In this document: in pieces, positions 34,800-44,063 of the stretch
Layout: the number at the start of each line of letters is the position of its first letter
Numbering within the stretch: the first letter of the stretch is position 1
Program-made: the position numbers and the translations under genes
NCBI RefSeq assembly: GCF_002102345.1
Contig: NZ_LQPP01000011.1
Coordinates: forward strand, 113,246 to 177,245
Reading direction: 5' to 3'
DNA: 64,000 nt
Source: Mycolicibacterium peregrinum
GTDB taxonomy: Bacteria > Actinomycetota > Actinomycetes > Mycobacteriales > Mycobacteriaceae
The notes under the pieces: model-generated
The model's input: the letters and a program-made list of their open reading frames with translations, nothing else
What the model was told of the DNA's origin: nothing
Database searches by the model: none

Positions 34800-35935
34800 C
34801 GGCTAGACCTACTCGCGCTGCGGGTTTCGCGCAGATAGAAGGAGATGGCCGCTGCCCGATTGCTGGCGCCGAGTTTGTGCAGAATGTGTTTGACATGAGA
34901 TTTCACGGTGCTCTCGGCCACCGTCAGTTGATCGGCGAGCTGGGCATTGGTCGCTCCGCTGGCCAGCAGACCCAAGACCTCGCGCTCACGGCTGGTCAAT
35001 GTGCCCAGTCGGGAAGAGTCCCGGCGCTGGGCTACCTGGTTCGCTTTTGGATGACGGGCCCCTGGCACGGCGGTGGACTCCACTGCGTTCATCCGGGCTG
35101 GGAGCACCGTCTCGGCGCGCAGAGCAATGGGTCGCACGAGGTTGGTGCCGGCTGTCGATCCCATCGCGGCGTCGCAGACGTCGAGGATGTACTGGCGCTG
35201 ACGCTCGATGCGCTCGACAAGTAGAGCCTTTTCGTAGGACAGCCCGACAGCGTCTGCGAACATTCGCAGCAGATCGCGGTGAACTGCGGTCAACGGTCGC
35301 CTGTCGGTCGGGCTGTCGGCGTGAAGCAATCCGATGACTGTTGAGCCCGTCACGATCGGGGCGACCACGTACTCGCTGACTTGCATGCGCTCGACCAGGA
35401 TCCGGTCCACCCGAGCCTCGGCAGCGGCGTCCAGAATCAGGGCCGGCAACCGCCGGCGCACGACCTCGGCCTCCACCAGTGGTGAGGCCAGGGAGATGTG
35501 TAGGCCGTCGATCCGGTCGCTGTCATGGCTTTCGACGTGCACGTTTACCTGCCGCTCGGCATCGACGCCGTACACAGCCTCGGGCAACCATGTCGAGCCA
35601 CTCACCCGGGAGAACATCACTCTTTGGAACACCGCCGAAGCGGCCAATGCGCGAGGTGCACAATCCAGCGTCGCCGCTGGGGATGCGGCTTCCCGCACCG
35701 CTGCCAGGGCGGAAAGTAGCGCGCTGAGCGCGCCCGACATCTGCTCACCCGGCGATGCGGGGTTTGGCCGCGACACGTAATCAGGCGCAAACAGCTGCTC
35801 GCCCAGCAACGGTGCGTCGACGGTCGGCGATGACCACGACAGAAGCTCAGTACTGATGGGGTACTCCTTGGTCGCATCACAGGAATGCGGTTCAGCATTT
35901 ACTAACGCACCCTCATCATTGGTGATATGAATCAC
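34796..35935 (-). CDS. GAF-LuxR transcription regulator 2
   Basis: 379 residues from GTG 35935. GAF region with RMQVSEYVVAPIVTGSTVIG and LLHADSPTDRRPLTAVHRDL (~165-230), LuxR HTH at ~310-370 (LTSREREVLGLLASGATNAQ, ESTVKSHVKHILHKLGASNR). The start is uncertain: a TTGACA-like box on the minus strand overlaps the GTG region, GTGAT-TCAT-ATCAC forms a dyad on the start itself (35922-35935), and AAGGAG occurs near 35866-35871 before codons lacking a standard start. Upstream partner of regulator 1 in one transcript. Confidence 0.82.
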   Translation of the reverse strand: MIHITNDEGALVNAEPHSCDATKEYPISTELLSWSSPTVDAPLLGEQLFAPDYVSRPNPASPGEQMSGALSALLSALAAVREAASPAATLDCAPRALAASAVFQRVMFSRVSGSTWLPEAVYGVDAERQVNVHVESHDSDRIDGLHISLASPLVEAEVVRRRLPALILDAAAEARVDRILVERMQVSEYVVAPIVTGSTVIGLLHADSPTDRRPLTAVHRDLLRMFADAVGLSYEKALLVERIERQRQYILDVCDAAMGSTAGTNLVRPIALRAETVLPARMNAVESTAVPGARHPKANQVAQRRDSSRLGTLTSREREVLGLLASGATNAQLADQLTVAESTVKSHVKHILHKLGASNRAAAISFYLRETRSASRSSR

Positions 35936-36007
35936 TTTGTCAAACTCCCTGCGACCAGCATCTCCGCCGATGACCTCCTATTTGTGGGTGATCGAACGAC
36001 TTCTGGG

Positions 36008-36048
36008 TTGACATCTCCGACCTCGCACTAGTAAATCTCAGTTCACTA
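36008..36048 (+). promoter_or_regulatory. Promoter and TAGT/ACTA palindrome, copy 1
   Basis: TTGACA at 36008-36013 with a -10-like GTAAAT 17 bases on, overlapped by the imperfect dyad TAGTAAATCTCAGTTCACTA (36029-36048). The gene start is at 36068. The same half-site TTCACTA appears in copy 2 at 37097-37118. Confidence 0.6.
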
Positions 36049-36067
36049 AACCGAGGTGAGGGGCGAA

Positions 36068-37018
36068 ATGGACCCATTGACGCAAGCTGCTTCATGGCCC
36101 GGCGATCTGGTACTTCCAGTGATTGCCGCGCCGATGACGAACGTGTCAGGACCGGAATTGGTGACGGCGGCGTGCCGGTCTGGAGTGATTGGTTCCTTCC
36201 CTACGCACAACGCGACCTCACCACCGGAACTCGACTCCTGGCTGCATCAGATCCTGTCGGAGACTTCCGATGATGGGTCCGCGCCGGTGGCGCCGAACCT
36301 GGTGGTGCACCGCAGCAATGCACGCCTGCAAGCCGACTTGGACTGCCTGATTCGCCACCGGGTCAAACTGGTCATCACCAGCGTGGGCTCGCCGGCTGCA
36401 GTGGTGGATCCATTGCATGACGCGGGGGCCCAGGTGTACGCGGATGTGGCGAGCCTGCAGCACGCTTGGGCCGCGCTCGACGCCGGCGCGGATGGGCTGG
36501 TGCTGCTGACCGCCGGTGCCGGGGGGCAGACGGGGTGGGCGAACCCTTTCGCCTTCCTGAGAGCCGTCCGCGAGCGGTTCGACGGCCCGATCGTCCTGGC
36601 GGGCGGCATTGCTGACGGCCGGTCGATTCTTGCCGCGCAAGCCGCCGGCGCCGACCTGGCCTACGTGGGGACTCGGTTCATCGCCACTGTCGAAAGCCGG
36701 GCCAGCGATGAATACCGGCGAGCCTTGGTGGAGTCGTCGCTCGACGACGTCCGATTGTCCGACCGGGTGGGCGGAATACCGGCAAGTCTGCTGGCCGCAT
36801 GGCTGGATCGCCAGGATCTCGAGACCGCCGACTGCGGTGAGGGTTTCGCCCAGGATCAGTTGTTGTCCAACCGGGACGCCTGGAGCGCAGGGCACAGCGT
36901 GTCCGCTGTTCACGCAGTGGGAACCGTCGAAGAACTTGTTGCGGAGCTGGCCGGACAGTACCGCCAAGCCCGCAGGGAACTGGCAACGCTGTGTGCGAGG
37001 GATAGGCCGCACGAGTGA
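36068..37018 (+). CDS. Nitronate monooxygenase/enoyl reductase-type FMN oxidoreductase
   Basis: 316 residues. LPVIAAPMTNVSGPELVTAA, TSVGSPAAVVDPLHDAGAQV, ADVASLQHAWAALDAGADGL, GAGGQTG and PIVLAGGIADGRSILAAQAA, AYVGTRFIATVES match the NMO/2-nitropropane dioxygenase barrel with its FMN phosphate site. Such proteins oxidise nitronates or reduce enoyl groups; the substrate is unknown. ATG at 36068 follows AGGGG. It lies under palindrome copy 1, divergent from the LuxR pair, and heads the Atu-like region. Confidence 0.85.
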   Translation: MDPLTQAASWPGDLVLPVIAAPMTNVSGPELVTAACRSGVIGSFPTHNATSPPELDSWLHQILSETSDDGSAPVAPNLVVHRSNARLQADLDCLIRHRVKLVITSVGSPAAVVDPLHDAGAQVYADVASLQHAWAALDAGADGLVLLTAGAGGQTGWANPFAFLRAVRERFDGPIVLAGGIADGRSILAAQAAGADLAYVGTRFIATVESRASDEYRRALVESSLDDVRLSDRVGGIPASLLAAWLDRQDLETADCGEGFAQDQLLSNRDAWSAGHSVSAVHAVGTVEELVAELAGQYRQARRELATLCARDRPHE

Positions 37019-37096
37019 GTGCCCCGTTAGAACGGCCTTTGTCACCTATTGGGGGTGTCTTCGTCTCCATCCCCATTGTGATCGCCGCCAACCGAC

Positions 37097-37118
37097 TTAG
37101 TGTATTCGCATTCACTAA
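37097..37118 (+). promoter_or_regulatory. TAGT/ACTA palindrome, copy 2
   Basis: 22-bp imperfect dyad whose inner 20 bases are TAGTGTATTCGCATTCACTA, 17 bases before the carboxylase start at 37136. Same half-sites as copy 1, so one regulator probably governs both transcripts. Confidence 0.62.
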
Positions 37119-37135
37119 CACCGTTAAGGATATCG

Positions 37136-38734
37136 ATGCCAGCCCTGCCATCGGAGATTGACACGGACTCCGAAACCTATGCCAGCAACTACGAGGTGCA
37201 GTCCGCGGCGGTCGCGGCCCTCACCGAACAGCTCGAAATAGTCGCCGCCGGCGGCGGTGAGCGCTACGTCAAACGTCACCACGATCGCGGCCGGCTGCTG
37301 GCGCGTGAGCGTATCGAGTTGCTCCTCGACCGTGATGCGCCGTTCCTGGAACTGTCATCCCTGGCGGCGTGGGGCACTCAATTCAATGTGGGCGCCGCGA
37401 TCGTCACCGGCGTCGGGGTGGTCAGTGGCGTGGAGTGCATGATCATCGCCCACGACCCAACCGTTCGCGGTGGGACGATGAACCCGTACACGTTGCGCAA
37501 GAACCTGCGTGCGCTGGAGATCGCAAAGGTCAACCGGCTGCCCGTGTTGTATCTGGTGGAGTCCGGTGGTGCTGATCTGCCCACCCAGTCGGAGTTGTTC
37601 GTGCATGCTGGCCGCATCTTCCGGGATCTCACCGAACTGTCCTCGATGGGGATTCCGAGCGTCGCCATGGTGTTCGGCAACTCCACTGCAGGCGGGGCCT
37701 ACGTGCCGGGCATGTGCGACTACGCCGTGCTGGTCGACAAGCAGGCTAAGGTCTTTCTCGGCGGCCCGCCGTTGGTGAAGATGGCCACCGGAGAAGACGC
37801 TGACGACGAGTCCCTCGGTGGCGCAGACATGCACACGAGGGTGTCCGGACTCGGCGACTATTTCGCCATCGACGAGGTCGACGCCATCCGCATCGGCCGC
37901 GACATCGTCGCGCACCTGAACTGGCACAAGCTCGGACCTGGACCGAGCAAGCCTGCCGACGAGCCGCTCCACGACGGCGACGAGCTCCTCGGGATTGCCT
38001 CGGGTGATTCCCGCGTCCCATTCGATCCCCGAGAAGTGATCGCGCGCATCGTCGATGGCAGTCGCTTCTCCGAATACAAGCCGCGGTGGGGGACCAGTTT
38101 GGCCACCGGATGGGCCTCCGTGCACGGATTTCCCGTCGGCATCCTGGCCAACACACGAGGTGTCCTTTTCAGCGAAGAGTCCAAGAAGGCAACAGAGTTC
38201 ATCCTTCTGGCGAATCAGACTGACACCCCGCTGATCTTCCTGCAGAACGTCACCGGTTTCATGGTCGGCACCGACTACGAGCAGGGCGGCATCATCAAGG
38301 ACGGCGCGAAGATGATCAACGCCGTCACCAACAGCACCGTCCCCCACATCACTGTCAACATGGGCGGATCGTTCGGCGCAGGCAACTACGGAATGTCTGG
38401 ACGGGCCTATGACCCAAGGTTCATGTTCAGTTGGGTCAACGCCAAGCTGGCCGTCATGGGGGCCCAGCAGCTTGCCGGTGTCCTCTCCATCGTCGGCAAG
38501 GCCGCAGCGGAGGCCGCCGGCCGAGAATTCGACCAGCAGGAAGATGCCAAGCGCACCGCTGAGATCGAGGAACAGATCGAGCGCGAATCGCATTCTTTTT
38601 ACATCTCGGCGCGCATCTATGACGATGGGGTGATCGACCCCCGCGATACCCGATCGGTACTCGGGATGGCCCTGTCTGCAACACATTCCAATGTCGTTAC
38701 CGGACGCCGTGGCTTCGGCGTATTCAGGATGTGA
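37136..38734 (+). CDS. Acyl-CoA carboxylase beta subunit (carboxyltransferase, AtuC/MccB-like)
   Basis: 532 residues, typical for MCC/GCC-type beta subunits. ERYVKRHHDRGRLLARERIE, YLVESGGADLPTQSELF, MVFGNSTAGGAYVPGMCDY, FLGGPPLVKMATGEDADDESL and GFMVGTDYEQGGIIKDGAKM are all present. Transfers CO2 from biotin to a gamma-carbon of a branched enoyl-CoA in the MCC/geranyl-CoA carboxylase class. Context (biotin subunit, hydratase, AtuA) favours a geranyl-CoA-like substrate, but methylcrotonyl-CoA cannot be excluded. ATG 37136 after AAGGA. GTGA overlap with the alpha subunit. Confidence 0.9.
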   Translation: MPALPSEIDTDSETYASNYEVQSAAVAALTEQLEIVAAGGGERYVKRHHDRGRLLARERIELLLDRDAPFLELSSLAAWGTQFNVGAAIVTGVGVVSGVECMIIAHDPTVRGGTMNPYTLRKNLRALEIAKVNRLPVLYLVESGGADLPTQSELFVHAGRIFRDLTELSSMGIPSVAMVFGNSTAGGAYVPGMCDYAVLVDKQAKVFLGGPPLVKMATGEDADDESLGGADMHTRVSGLGDYFAIDEVDAIRIGRDIVAHLNWHKLGPGPSKPADEPLHDGDELLGIASGDSRVPFDPREVIARIVDGSRFSEYKPRWGTSLATGWASVHGFPVGILANTRGVLFSEESKKATEFILLANQTDTPLIFLQNVTGFMVGTDYEQGGIIKDGAKMINAVTNSTVPHITVNMGGSFGAGNYGMSGRAYDPRFMFSWVNAKLAVMGAQQLAGVLSIVGKAAAEAAGREFDQQEDAKRTAEIEEQIERESHSFYISARIYDDGVIDPRDTRSVLGMALSATHSNVVTGRRGFGVFRM

Positions 38735-40749
38735 GGAACGTGACCACCACTCATCAGCCCATCAGCAAGCTACTCATCGCCAACCGCGGCGAGATCGCTT
38801 CGCGAATCATTCGCACCGCTCGAGAGATGGACATCGCCACCGTCGCGGTCTACTCCGACGCCGACCGGTCCGCTCCCTATGTCGACCAGGCCGACGAAGC
38901 GGTACACCTGCCAGGCACTGCTCCATCCGACACATACCTGCGGGCCGACCTGGTGTTGGCCGCTGCCGCGGCCACCGGCGCCGACGCGATACACCCCGGC
39001 TATGGATTCCTGTCCGAGAACGCGGATTTCGCCAGATCCTGTGCCGATTCGAAGGTGATCTTCGTCGGCCCCAGCCCCGATGCCATCTCGTCGATGGGGT
39101 CCAAAATTGCCGCCAAGGACATGATGGCTGAGGCGGGTGTGCCGGTACTCCCCGGTGTAACAGTCGGGGACCAACAGGACGCCGACCCGGACAGCCTGCG
39201 CAAGGCAGCAGCCGACATCGGTTTTCCGATACTGGTCAAAGCCGCTTTCGGCGGTGGGGGTCGCGGAATGCGGATCGTCAGCGACGAGAACGAACTGCTG
39301 GAGGCGGTCGCCGGTGCACGTCGTGAGGCGGCTTCTGCCTTCGGCGACGGAACAGTATTCCTGGAGAAGTTCGTCGAGTCACCCCGGCATATAGAAGTGC
39401 AGATCTTCGGCGACAGCCACGGGACCGTCGTGCATTTGGGGGAGCGCGAATGTTCCATCCAGCGCCGTTATCAGAAGATCATCGAAGAAGCACCCTCGAC
39501 GGCCGTCGACCCCTCTCTGCGCGAGGAACTGGGGCGCGCCGCAGTCGCCGCGGGTAAGGCGCTGGCCTATGAGGGGGCCGGCACCGTCGAGTTTGTGATG
39601 GCACCCGACGGCTCGTTCTACTTTCTCGAAGTCAACACCCGGCTCCAGGTGGAACACCCGGTCACCGAGCTGGTCACCGGAATCGACCTAGTACGCGCGC
39701 AGTTGCTCGTCGCCGCCGGTGAGCCGCTGCCCGACGAGATGCTGGCGACCATCCCCAACGGGCATGCAGTTGAGGTGCGGCTGTACGCCGAAGACGTTGC
39801 GGCTGGATTCATTCCGGTGTCGGGAACCCTGCACACCCTGGAATTCCCCGGGATGCCGGGGGTACGTGTCGACGCCGGATTTACCTCTGGATCGACGGTG
39901 AGCACGTTCTATGACCCCATGCTGGCCAAGGTCATCGGTTACGGCCAGACGCGGGACGAGGCTTGCAGGCGGGTCGCTCGGGCGCTACGTGAAACTCGCA
40001 TCCACGGAGTGACAACCAACCGCGATCTGCTGGTGGGGATTCTGCGTGAACACGAGTTCCGGGCCGGCGAAATCGACACCGGCTACCTGCAACGCCACGA
40101 TCCCGCCGATCTGAGCGTGCGCGAAAAGGACGCGATACGCATCCACGCGGTTAGTGCGGCACTGGCTTCACTGGCGCGTCGGGCGCGCCAGACAGTGATT
40201 CTGCCTGGCCTTCCCTCAGGTTGGCGCAACTTGCCCAGCCAGGATCAGGTGGTCCAGTACCGTGCCGGCGACGAGATCATCGAGGTGCGCTACCGCGTTG
40301 AGCGCGGCGGCATCAGAGTCACCACCGGTGATTGGGCGCCGCAGGTCCAGATGGTCAGTGCCACCGACGACCTGATCGATGTCGAGATCGATGGAGTGCG
40401 CCGGCGCTATCGAATGGCTCGCGACGGGGATGTTCACTACATCGACAGCGCGCTGGGCTCGACTGCGTTGCACGAGATTCCACGGTTTCCCGACCCAAGC
40501 GCGACGCAGGAGACGGGATCGTTGCTGGCTCCCATGCCGGGCGCGGTGGTACGCGTGGAGGTCAGCGAGGGCGACGAAGTGAGTGCGGGCAGCGCCATCG
40601 TGGTGCTTGAGGCGATGAAGATGGAACACACCGTGCGCACCCCTTCGGATGGTCTGGTCGCAACGGTTGCCGTCAAGCCCGGTGACCAGGTGGAATCGGG
40701 TCAAGTGCTGGCTGTGGTTTCCGGTCCTGACGACGAAGCCGCCTCATGA
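38731..40749 (+). CDS. Acyl-CoA carboxylase alpha subunit (biotin carboxylase + BCCP, AtuF/AccA-like)
   Basis: 672 residues. Biotin carboxylase domain at ~1-450: KLLIANRGEIASRIIRTARE, HPGYGFLSENADFA, KAAFGGGGRGMRIV (ATP grasp), HLGERECSIQRRYQKIIEEA, FLEVNTRLQVEHPVTE. A linker with variable BT-like fold follows. C-terminal biotinyl domain with EAMKMEH (Lys ~630). Carboxylates its own biotin with bicarbonate and ATP. GTG 38731 overlaps the beta-subunit stop; GTG 38740 is an alternative start. Stop overlaps the hydratase start by four bases (ATGA). Confidence 0.93.
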   Translation: MRNVTTTHQPISKLLIANRGEIASRIIRTAREMDIATVAVYSDADRSAPYVDQADEAVHLPGTAPSDTYLRADLVLAAAAATGADAIHPGYGFLSENADFARSCADSKVIFVGPSPDAISSMGSKIAAKDMMAEAGVPVLPGVTVGDQQDADPDSLRKAAADIGFPILVKAAFGGGGRGMRIVSDENELLEAVAGARREAASAFGDGTVFLEKFVESPRHIEVQIFGDSHGTVVHLGERECSIQRRYQKIIEEAPSTAVDPSLREELGRAAVAAGKALAYEGAGTVEFVMAPDGSFYFLEVNTRLQVEHPVTELVTGIDLVRAQLLVAAGEPLPDEMLATIPNGHAVEVRLYAEDVAAGFIPVSGTLHTLEFPGMPGVRVDAGFTSGSTVSTFYDPMLAKVIGYGQTRDEACRRVARALRETRIHGVTTNRDLLVGILREHEFRAGEIDTGYLQRHDPADLSVREKDAIRIHAVSAALASLARRARQTVILPGLPSGWRNLPSQDQVVQYRAGDEIIEVRYRVERGGIRVTTGDWAPQVQMVSATDDLIDVEIDGVRRRYRMARDGDVHYIDSALGSTALHEIPRFPDPSATQETGSLLAPMPGAVVRVEVSEGDEVSAGSAIVVLEAMKMEHTVRTPSDGLVATVAVKPGDQVESGQVLAVVSGPDDEAAS

Positions 40750-41504
40750 GTGTCGATTACGAGGTTCGCAACGAGATTGCCTGGCTGACGATCAACCGTC
40801 CAGAGGCGCGCAACAGTCTCAATAAGGCGGTTCGCGACGGGTTATTCGATGGGATCAGCAGGTTCAACGGAGACCGACACGCAAAGGTGCTCGTGCTCAC
40901 CGGCGCTGGTGACAAGGCGTTCTGCGCCGGTGGTGATCTGAAGGAGATGTCGGAGGAACAACTCACCGTTCCGCCGGTCGATTTTGTACCGCAGTTCGGG
41001 CGAAACATCACCGTGGACAAACCGACGATCGCCGCCGTCAACGGCGTCGCGTTCGCCGGCGGATTTCTGCTGGCGCAGACCTGCGATCTGTGCGTGGCCT
41101 CGACGACCGCGAAGTTCGCCATCACCGAGGTCAAAGTGGGCCGCGGGTCGCCATGGGCAGCGCCGCTACCGGCGATGATTCCGCGCCGTATCGCCATGGA
41201 ACTGGTGCTGACCGGATCCCCGATATCAGCCGCACGCGCCCACGAGATCGGATTCGTCAACCGGCTGACCGAGCCCGCCGATCTGCAGGCGGTGACACAA
41301 GAACTCGCTGAGCAGATAGCCGCGAACGCGCCGCTGTCGGTAGCGGCGGGCAAGCAGACTGCGACGCTGACTGCTCAGCATCCACTGAGCGAGGCATTCG
41401 AGTTGGCCGAAGCAATTTGGGAGCCAGTGTATTTGAGTCAGGATGCGCAAGAGGGCATGGCCGCCTTCAAGGAAAAGCGCTCCCCTGTGTGGAAGGGACG
41501 CTGA
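40746..41504 (+). CDS. Enoyl-CoA hydratase (AtuE-like position)
   Basis: 252 residues, crotonase fold. AWLTINRPEARNSLNKAVRD, GAGDKAFCAGGDLKEM (oxyanion hole) and AAVNGVAFAGGFLLAQTCDL. The first catalytic Glu of classic hydratases (GGCEL-type) is Leu here (GGFLLAQ), while the second is kept in ITEVKVGRGS. It would hydrate the carboxylated enoyl-CoA in an Atu-like scheme, but the changed site may favour isomerase or lyase chemistry. Coupled on both sides: ATGA with alpha subunit, TGATG with the next gene. Confidence 0.85.
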   Translation: MSVDYEVRNEIAWLTINRPEARNSLNKAVRDGLFDGISRFNGDRHAKVLVLTGAGDKAFCAGGDLKEMSEEQLTVPPVDFVPQFGRNITVDKPTIAAVNGVAFAGGFLLAQTCDLCVASTTAKFAITEVKVGRGSPWAAPLPAMIPRRIAMELVLTGSPISAARAHEIGFVNRLTEPADLQAVTQELAEQIAANAPLSVAAGKQTATLTAQHPLSEAFELAEAIWEPVYLSQDAQEGMAAFKEKRSPVWKGR

Positions 41505-42295
41505 TGGGATTGGACTACGGCGGACTGTTAGCCGAGCTGCGTTCCGAATCCGAATTGCTCATGAATCATTTGCAGGAGTTGTCGTTCGAGCATTGGGGCC
41601 GGTCAACACCTGCGGAGGGATGGAGCATTCAGGACCAGGTGTCACACTTGGCCTTCTTCGACGACGCGGCGAAACTTGCCCTGACCGAGCCGGACAAGTT
41701 CGTACCTAAGGCAGACAAACTCATCGCCGACGGTATGGATTTCCCCGACCGGATCGCCGAGCAACTTCGCATTCTCGCTCCCGAAGCACTGCTGCAGTGG
41801 TTTGTGGCTGCCCGGCAAGACCTACTGGGCGCGTTCGCCGCCGATGACCCTAAACGGCGTGTGCCGTGGTTCGGTCCTGAGATGAGTGTGGCCTCCTCGG
41901 CCACGGCTCGCCTGATGGAAACCTGGGCGCACGGACACGACATTTACGAAGCGCTCGGTGTGCAGCACCCAGTCAGCCCGGCTCTGCGCAGTATCGCCCA
42001 CCTCGGCGTATCCACGTTCGCATTTTCGCACCAGGTCAACGGCCTGGCTGTGCCGACCGAGCCGGTCGGAGTGCAGCTGCAATCGCCGGATGGAGAACCC
42101 TGGTGCTGGGGACCGCAAGACGCAGCGAACAAGATCGTCGGCTCGGCACAAGATTTCGTCCTCACCGTCACCCAACGCAAACACTGGACTGAAACCGGGC
42201 TCACCGTGACTGGTCCAGTGGCCACGGGCTGGATGGAGATCGCTCAGGCATTCGCCGGTGCGGCCAGCAAGCGCAAGCCAAAGGTGCAGCAGTGA
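41504..42295 (+). CDS. TIGR03084-type DinB/maleylpyruvate-isomerase-fold metalloprotein
   Basis: 263 residues. LLAELRSESELLMNHLQELS, GWSIQDQVSHLAFFDDAAKL and RLMETWAHGHDIYEALGVQ place His/Glu/His ligands as in DinB-like mycothiol-dependent isomerases. The family is actinobacterial and of unknown activity; a mycothiol- or CoA-linked isomerase is a fair guess. Start ATG 41504 shares one base with the preceding stop, and its own stop overlaps the AtuA-like start (GTGA, 42292-42295). Confidence 0.82.
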   Translation: MGLDYGGLLAELRSESELLMNHLQELSFEHWGRSTPAEGWSIQDQVSHLAFFDDAAKLALTEPDKFVPKADKLIADGMDFPDRIAEQLRILAPEALLQWFVAARQDLLGAFAADDPKRRVPWFGPEMSVASSATARLMETWAHGHDIYEALGVQHPVSPALRSIAHLGVSTFAFSHQVNGLAVPTEPVGVQLQSPDGEPWCWGPQDAANKIVGSAQDFVLTVTQRKHWTETGLTVTGPVATGWMEIAQAFAGAASKRKPKVQQ

Positions 42296-44049
42296 TCAAA
42301 CGCGCAGTTCGGATTGGTAACGCCTCAGGGTTCTACGGAGACCGTCACTCGGCGATGCGCGAGTTGGTCGCCACGGCCGACATCGACGTGATCACCGGCG
42401 ACTACCTGGCCGAGCTGACCATGCTGATTCTGTGGAAGGCCCGCAAGAAGAACCCTGACACCGGTTATGCGCATACATTTCTCACGCAACTACGCGAGGT
42501 GGCCGAGGAATGCGCGCGTCGCGGGATCAAGATTGTGGTGAATGCGGGAGGCCTCAACCCCGCAGGGATGGCTGCGCGGGTACGTGAGCTTGTCGCCGAA
42601 CTCGGTGTGGATCTAAAAGTGGCCCATGTGGAGGGCGACGACTTGATCCCGCAGCTATCTCAACTGATCGAGCAAGGCATCGACTTCGCCAATCTCGATA
42701 CCGGGATCCGATTGCGCGACAAGAACGTCGAACCGGTATCGGCCAACGCCTACCTGGGCGGCTGGGGAATCGCCTCGGCGTTGACCCGCGGCGCAGACAT
42801 CGTCATCACCGGCAGGGTGACTGACGCGGCGCTAGTCGTCGGGGTGGGCGCCTGGTGGCACGGTTGGGCACGCGATGACTACGACGCGCTGGCGGGCGCC
42901 GTCGCGGCCGGTCACGTCATCGAGTGCGGCCCACAAGCCACAGGTGGAAACTACTCGCAGATCCACGAGGTCACCGACCGTCGCTACCCGGGTTCGCCCA
43001 TCGCGGAATTGGCCCACGACGGCAGCTTCGTCATCACCAAGACGCCTGACAGCGGCGGTGTGGTGACCCCGGGCACCGTGACCGCGCAGCTGCTCTACGA
43101 GGTCGGAGCGCCTGCCTACGCCAACCCCGATGTGGTCGCGCACTTCGACACCTGCTCGATCTCCCAGGTCGGCGAAAACCGCGTACGGGTGGGCGGCACG
43201 CTCGGAACACCGCCACCGCGAACACTCAAGGTCGCGATGAACTACATCGGCGGCTACCGCAACACCATGACCATGGCATTGACCGGACTCGACATCGACG
43301 AGAAAGCCCAATGGGCGGTCGAGGAACTCCTCACCATCCTCGGCGGGCGGGACCGTTTCGACAGCGTCGATGTCCAATTGCTGCGCTATGACACTCCCGA
43401 TCCGATGACGATGGCGCAGGCAACCGCCCATCTGCGGGTCACCGTCAAAGACCGCGATCGCTCAAAGGTCGACCGGGCATTCTCCAATGCGGTCATCGAG
43501 CTGTACGTCGCCGGCTATGCTGGCTTTTACACCACGACCCCGCCCACGTTGGCAAGCGAATTCGGTGTCTACTGGCCAACATTGGTTCCGGCAGCCGCAG
43601 TGCAGCACACAGTGGTTCACCCCGACGGGACGCGAGAGCTGATCGATTCTCCGACCGAGACTGCCGAAGTCGATGTGTCCCGGCTAGTGCCCTCGTCGGC
43701 CCGCCCAGATTTCGGACCGACCACGCGCCGTCCGCTGGGCAGCGTCGTGGCCGCCCGCTCCGGTGACAAGGGCGGAAACGCCAACGTCGGAGTGTGGACA
43801 GACACCGACGAGCGCTGGGAGTGGCTGCGCACGCACCTGACCACACAGAAGCTCGCCGAACTAGTGCCTGAGGCGCAGGGGCTGACCATCCACCGCCACG
43901 AGTTCGCCAACCTCAAAGCCCTCAACTTCGTCGTCGTCGGATTCCTCGGCGACGGCGTGGCATCGTGCACCCGACCCGACGCCCAGGCCAAGAGCCTGGG
44001 GGAGTACCTGCGGGCGCTCAACACTGACGTACCGGACAAGTTGGTCTAG
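42292..44049 (+). CDS. AtuA-like (DUF1446) protein with fused C-terminal AtuA domain
   Basis: 585 residues. N-terminal DUF1446 domain (~1-450): VRIGNASGFYGDRHSAMREL, DYLAELTMLILWKARKKNPD, GIKIVVNAGGLNPAGMAARV, ADIVITGRVTDAALVVG, CGPQATGGNYSQI. C-terminal ferredoxin-like AtuA domain (~480-580): VVAARSGDKGGNANVGVWTD and HEFANLKALNFVVVGFLGDG. AtuA is needed for citronellol/geraniol use in Pseudomonas, but its reaction is not established. Both domains in one chain is the common actinobacterial form. Sits in the middle of an overlapping operon with both carboxylase subunits. Confidence 0.9.
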   Translation: MIKRAVRIGNASGFYGDRHSAMRELVATADIDVITGDYLAELTMLILWKARKKNPDTGYAHTFLTQLREVAEECARRGIKIVVNAGGLNPAGMAARVRELVAELGVDLKVAHVEGDDLIPQLSQLIEQGIDFANLDTGIRLRDKNVEPVSANAYLGGWGIASALTRGADIVITGRVTDAALVVGVGAWWHGWARDDYDALAGAVAAGHVIECGPQATGGNYSQIHEVTDRRYPGSPIAELAHDGSFVITKTPDSGGVVTPGTVTAQLLYEVGAPAYANPDVVAHFDTCSISQVGENRVRVGGTLGTPPPRTLKVAMNYIGGYRNTMTMALTGLDIDEKAQWAVEELLTILGGRDRFDSVDVQLLRYDTPDPMTMAQATAHLRVTVKDRDRSKVDRAFSNAVIELYVAGYAGFYTTTPPTLASEFGVYWPTLVPAAAVQHTVVHPDGTRELIDSPTETAEVDVSRLVPSSARPDFGPTTRRPLGSVVAARSGDKGGNANVGVWTDTDERWEWLRTHLTTQKLAELVPEAQGLTIHRHEFANLKALNFVVVGFLGDGVASCTRPDAQAKSLGEYLRALNTDVPDKLV

Positions 44050-44063
44050 GAGAGCTCAGGCGA

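Noticed and set aside
36029..37118. KstR-type cholesterol operators
   Set aside because: The dyads here (TAGT...ACTA) do not fit the AAC-N2-GTT core expected for KstR.
37355..38686. 443-codon minus-strand frame opposite the carboxylase beta subunit
   Set aside because: Shadow; His/Asp/Val-rich without domain.
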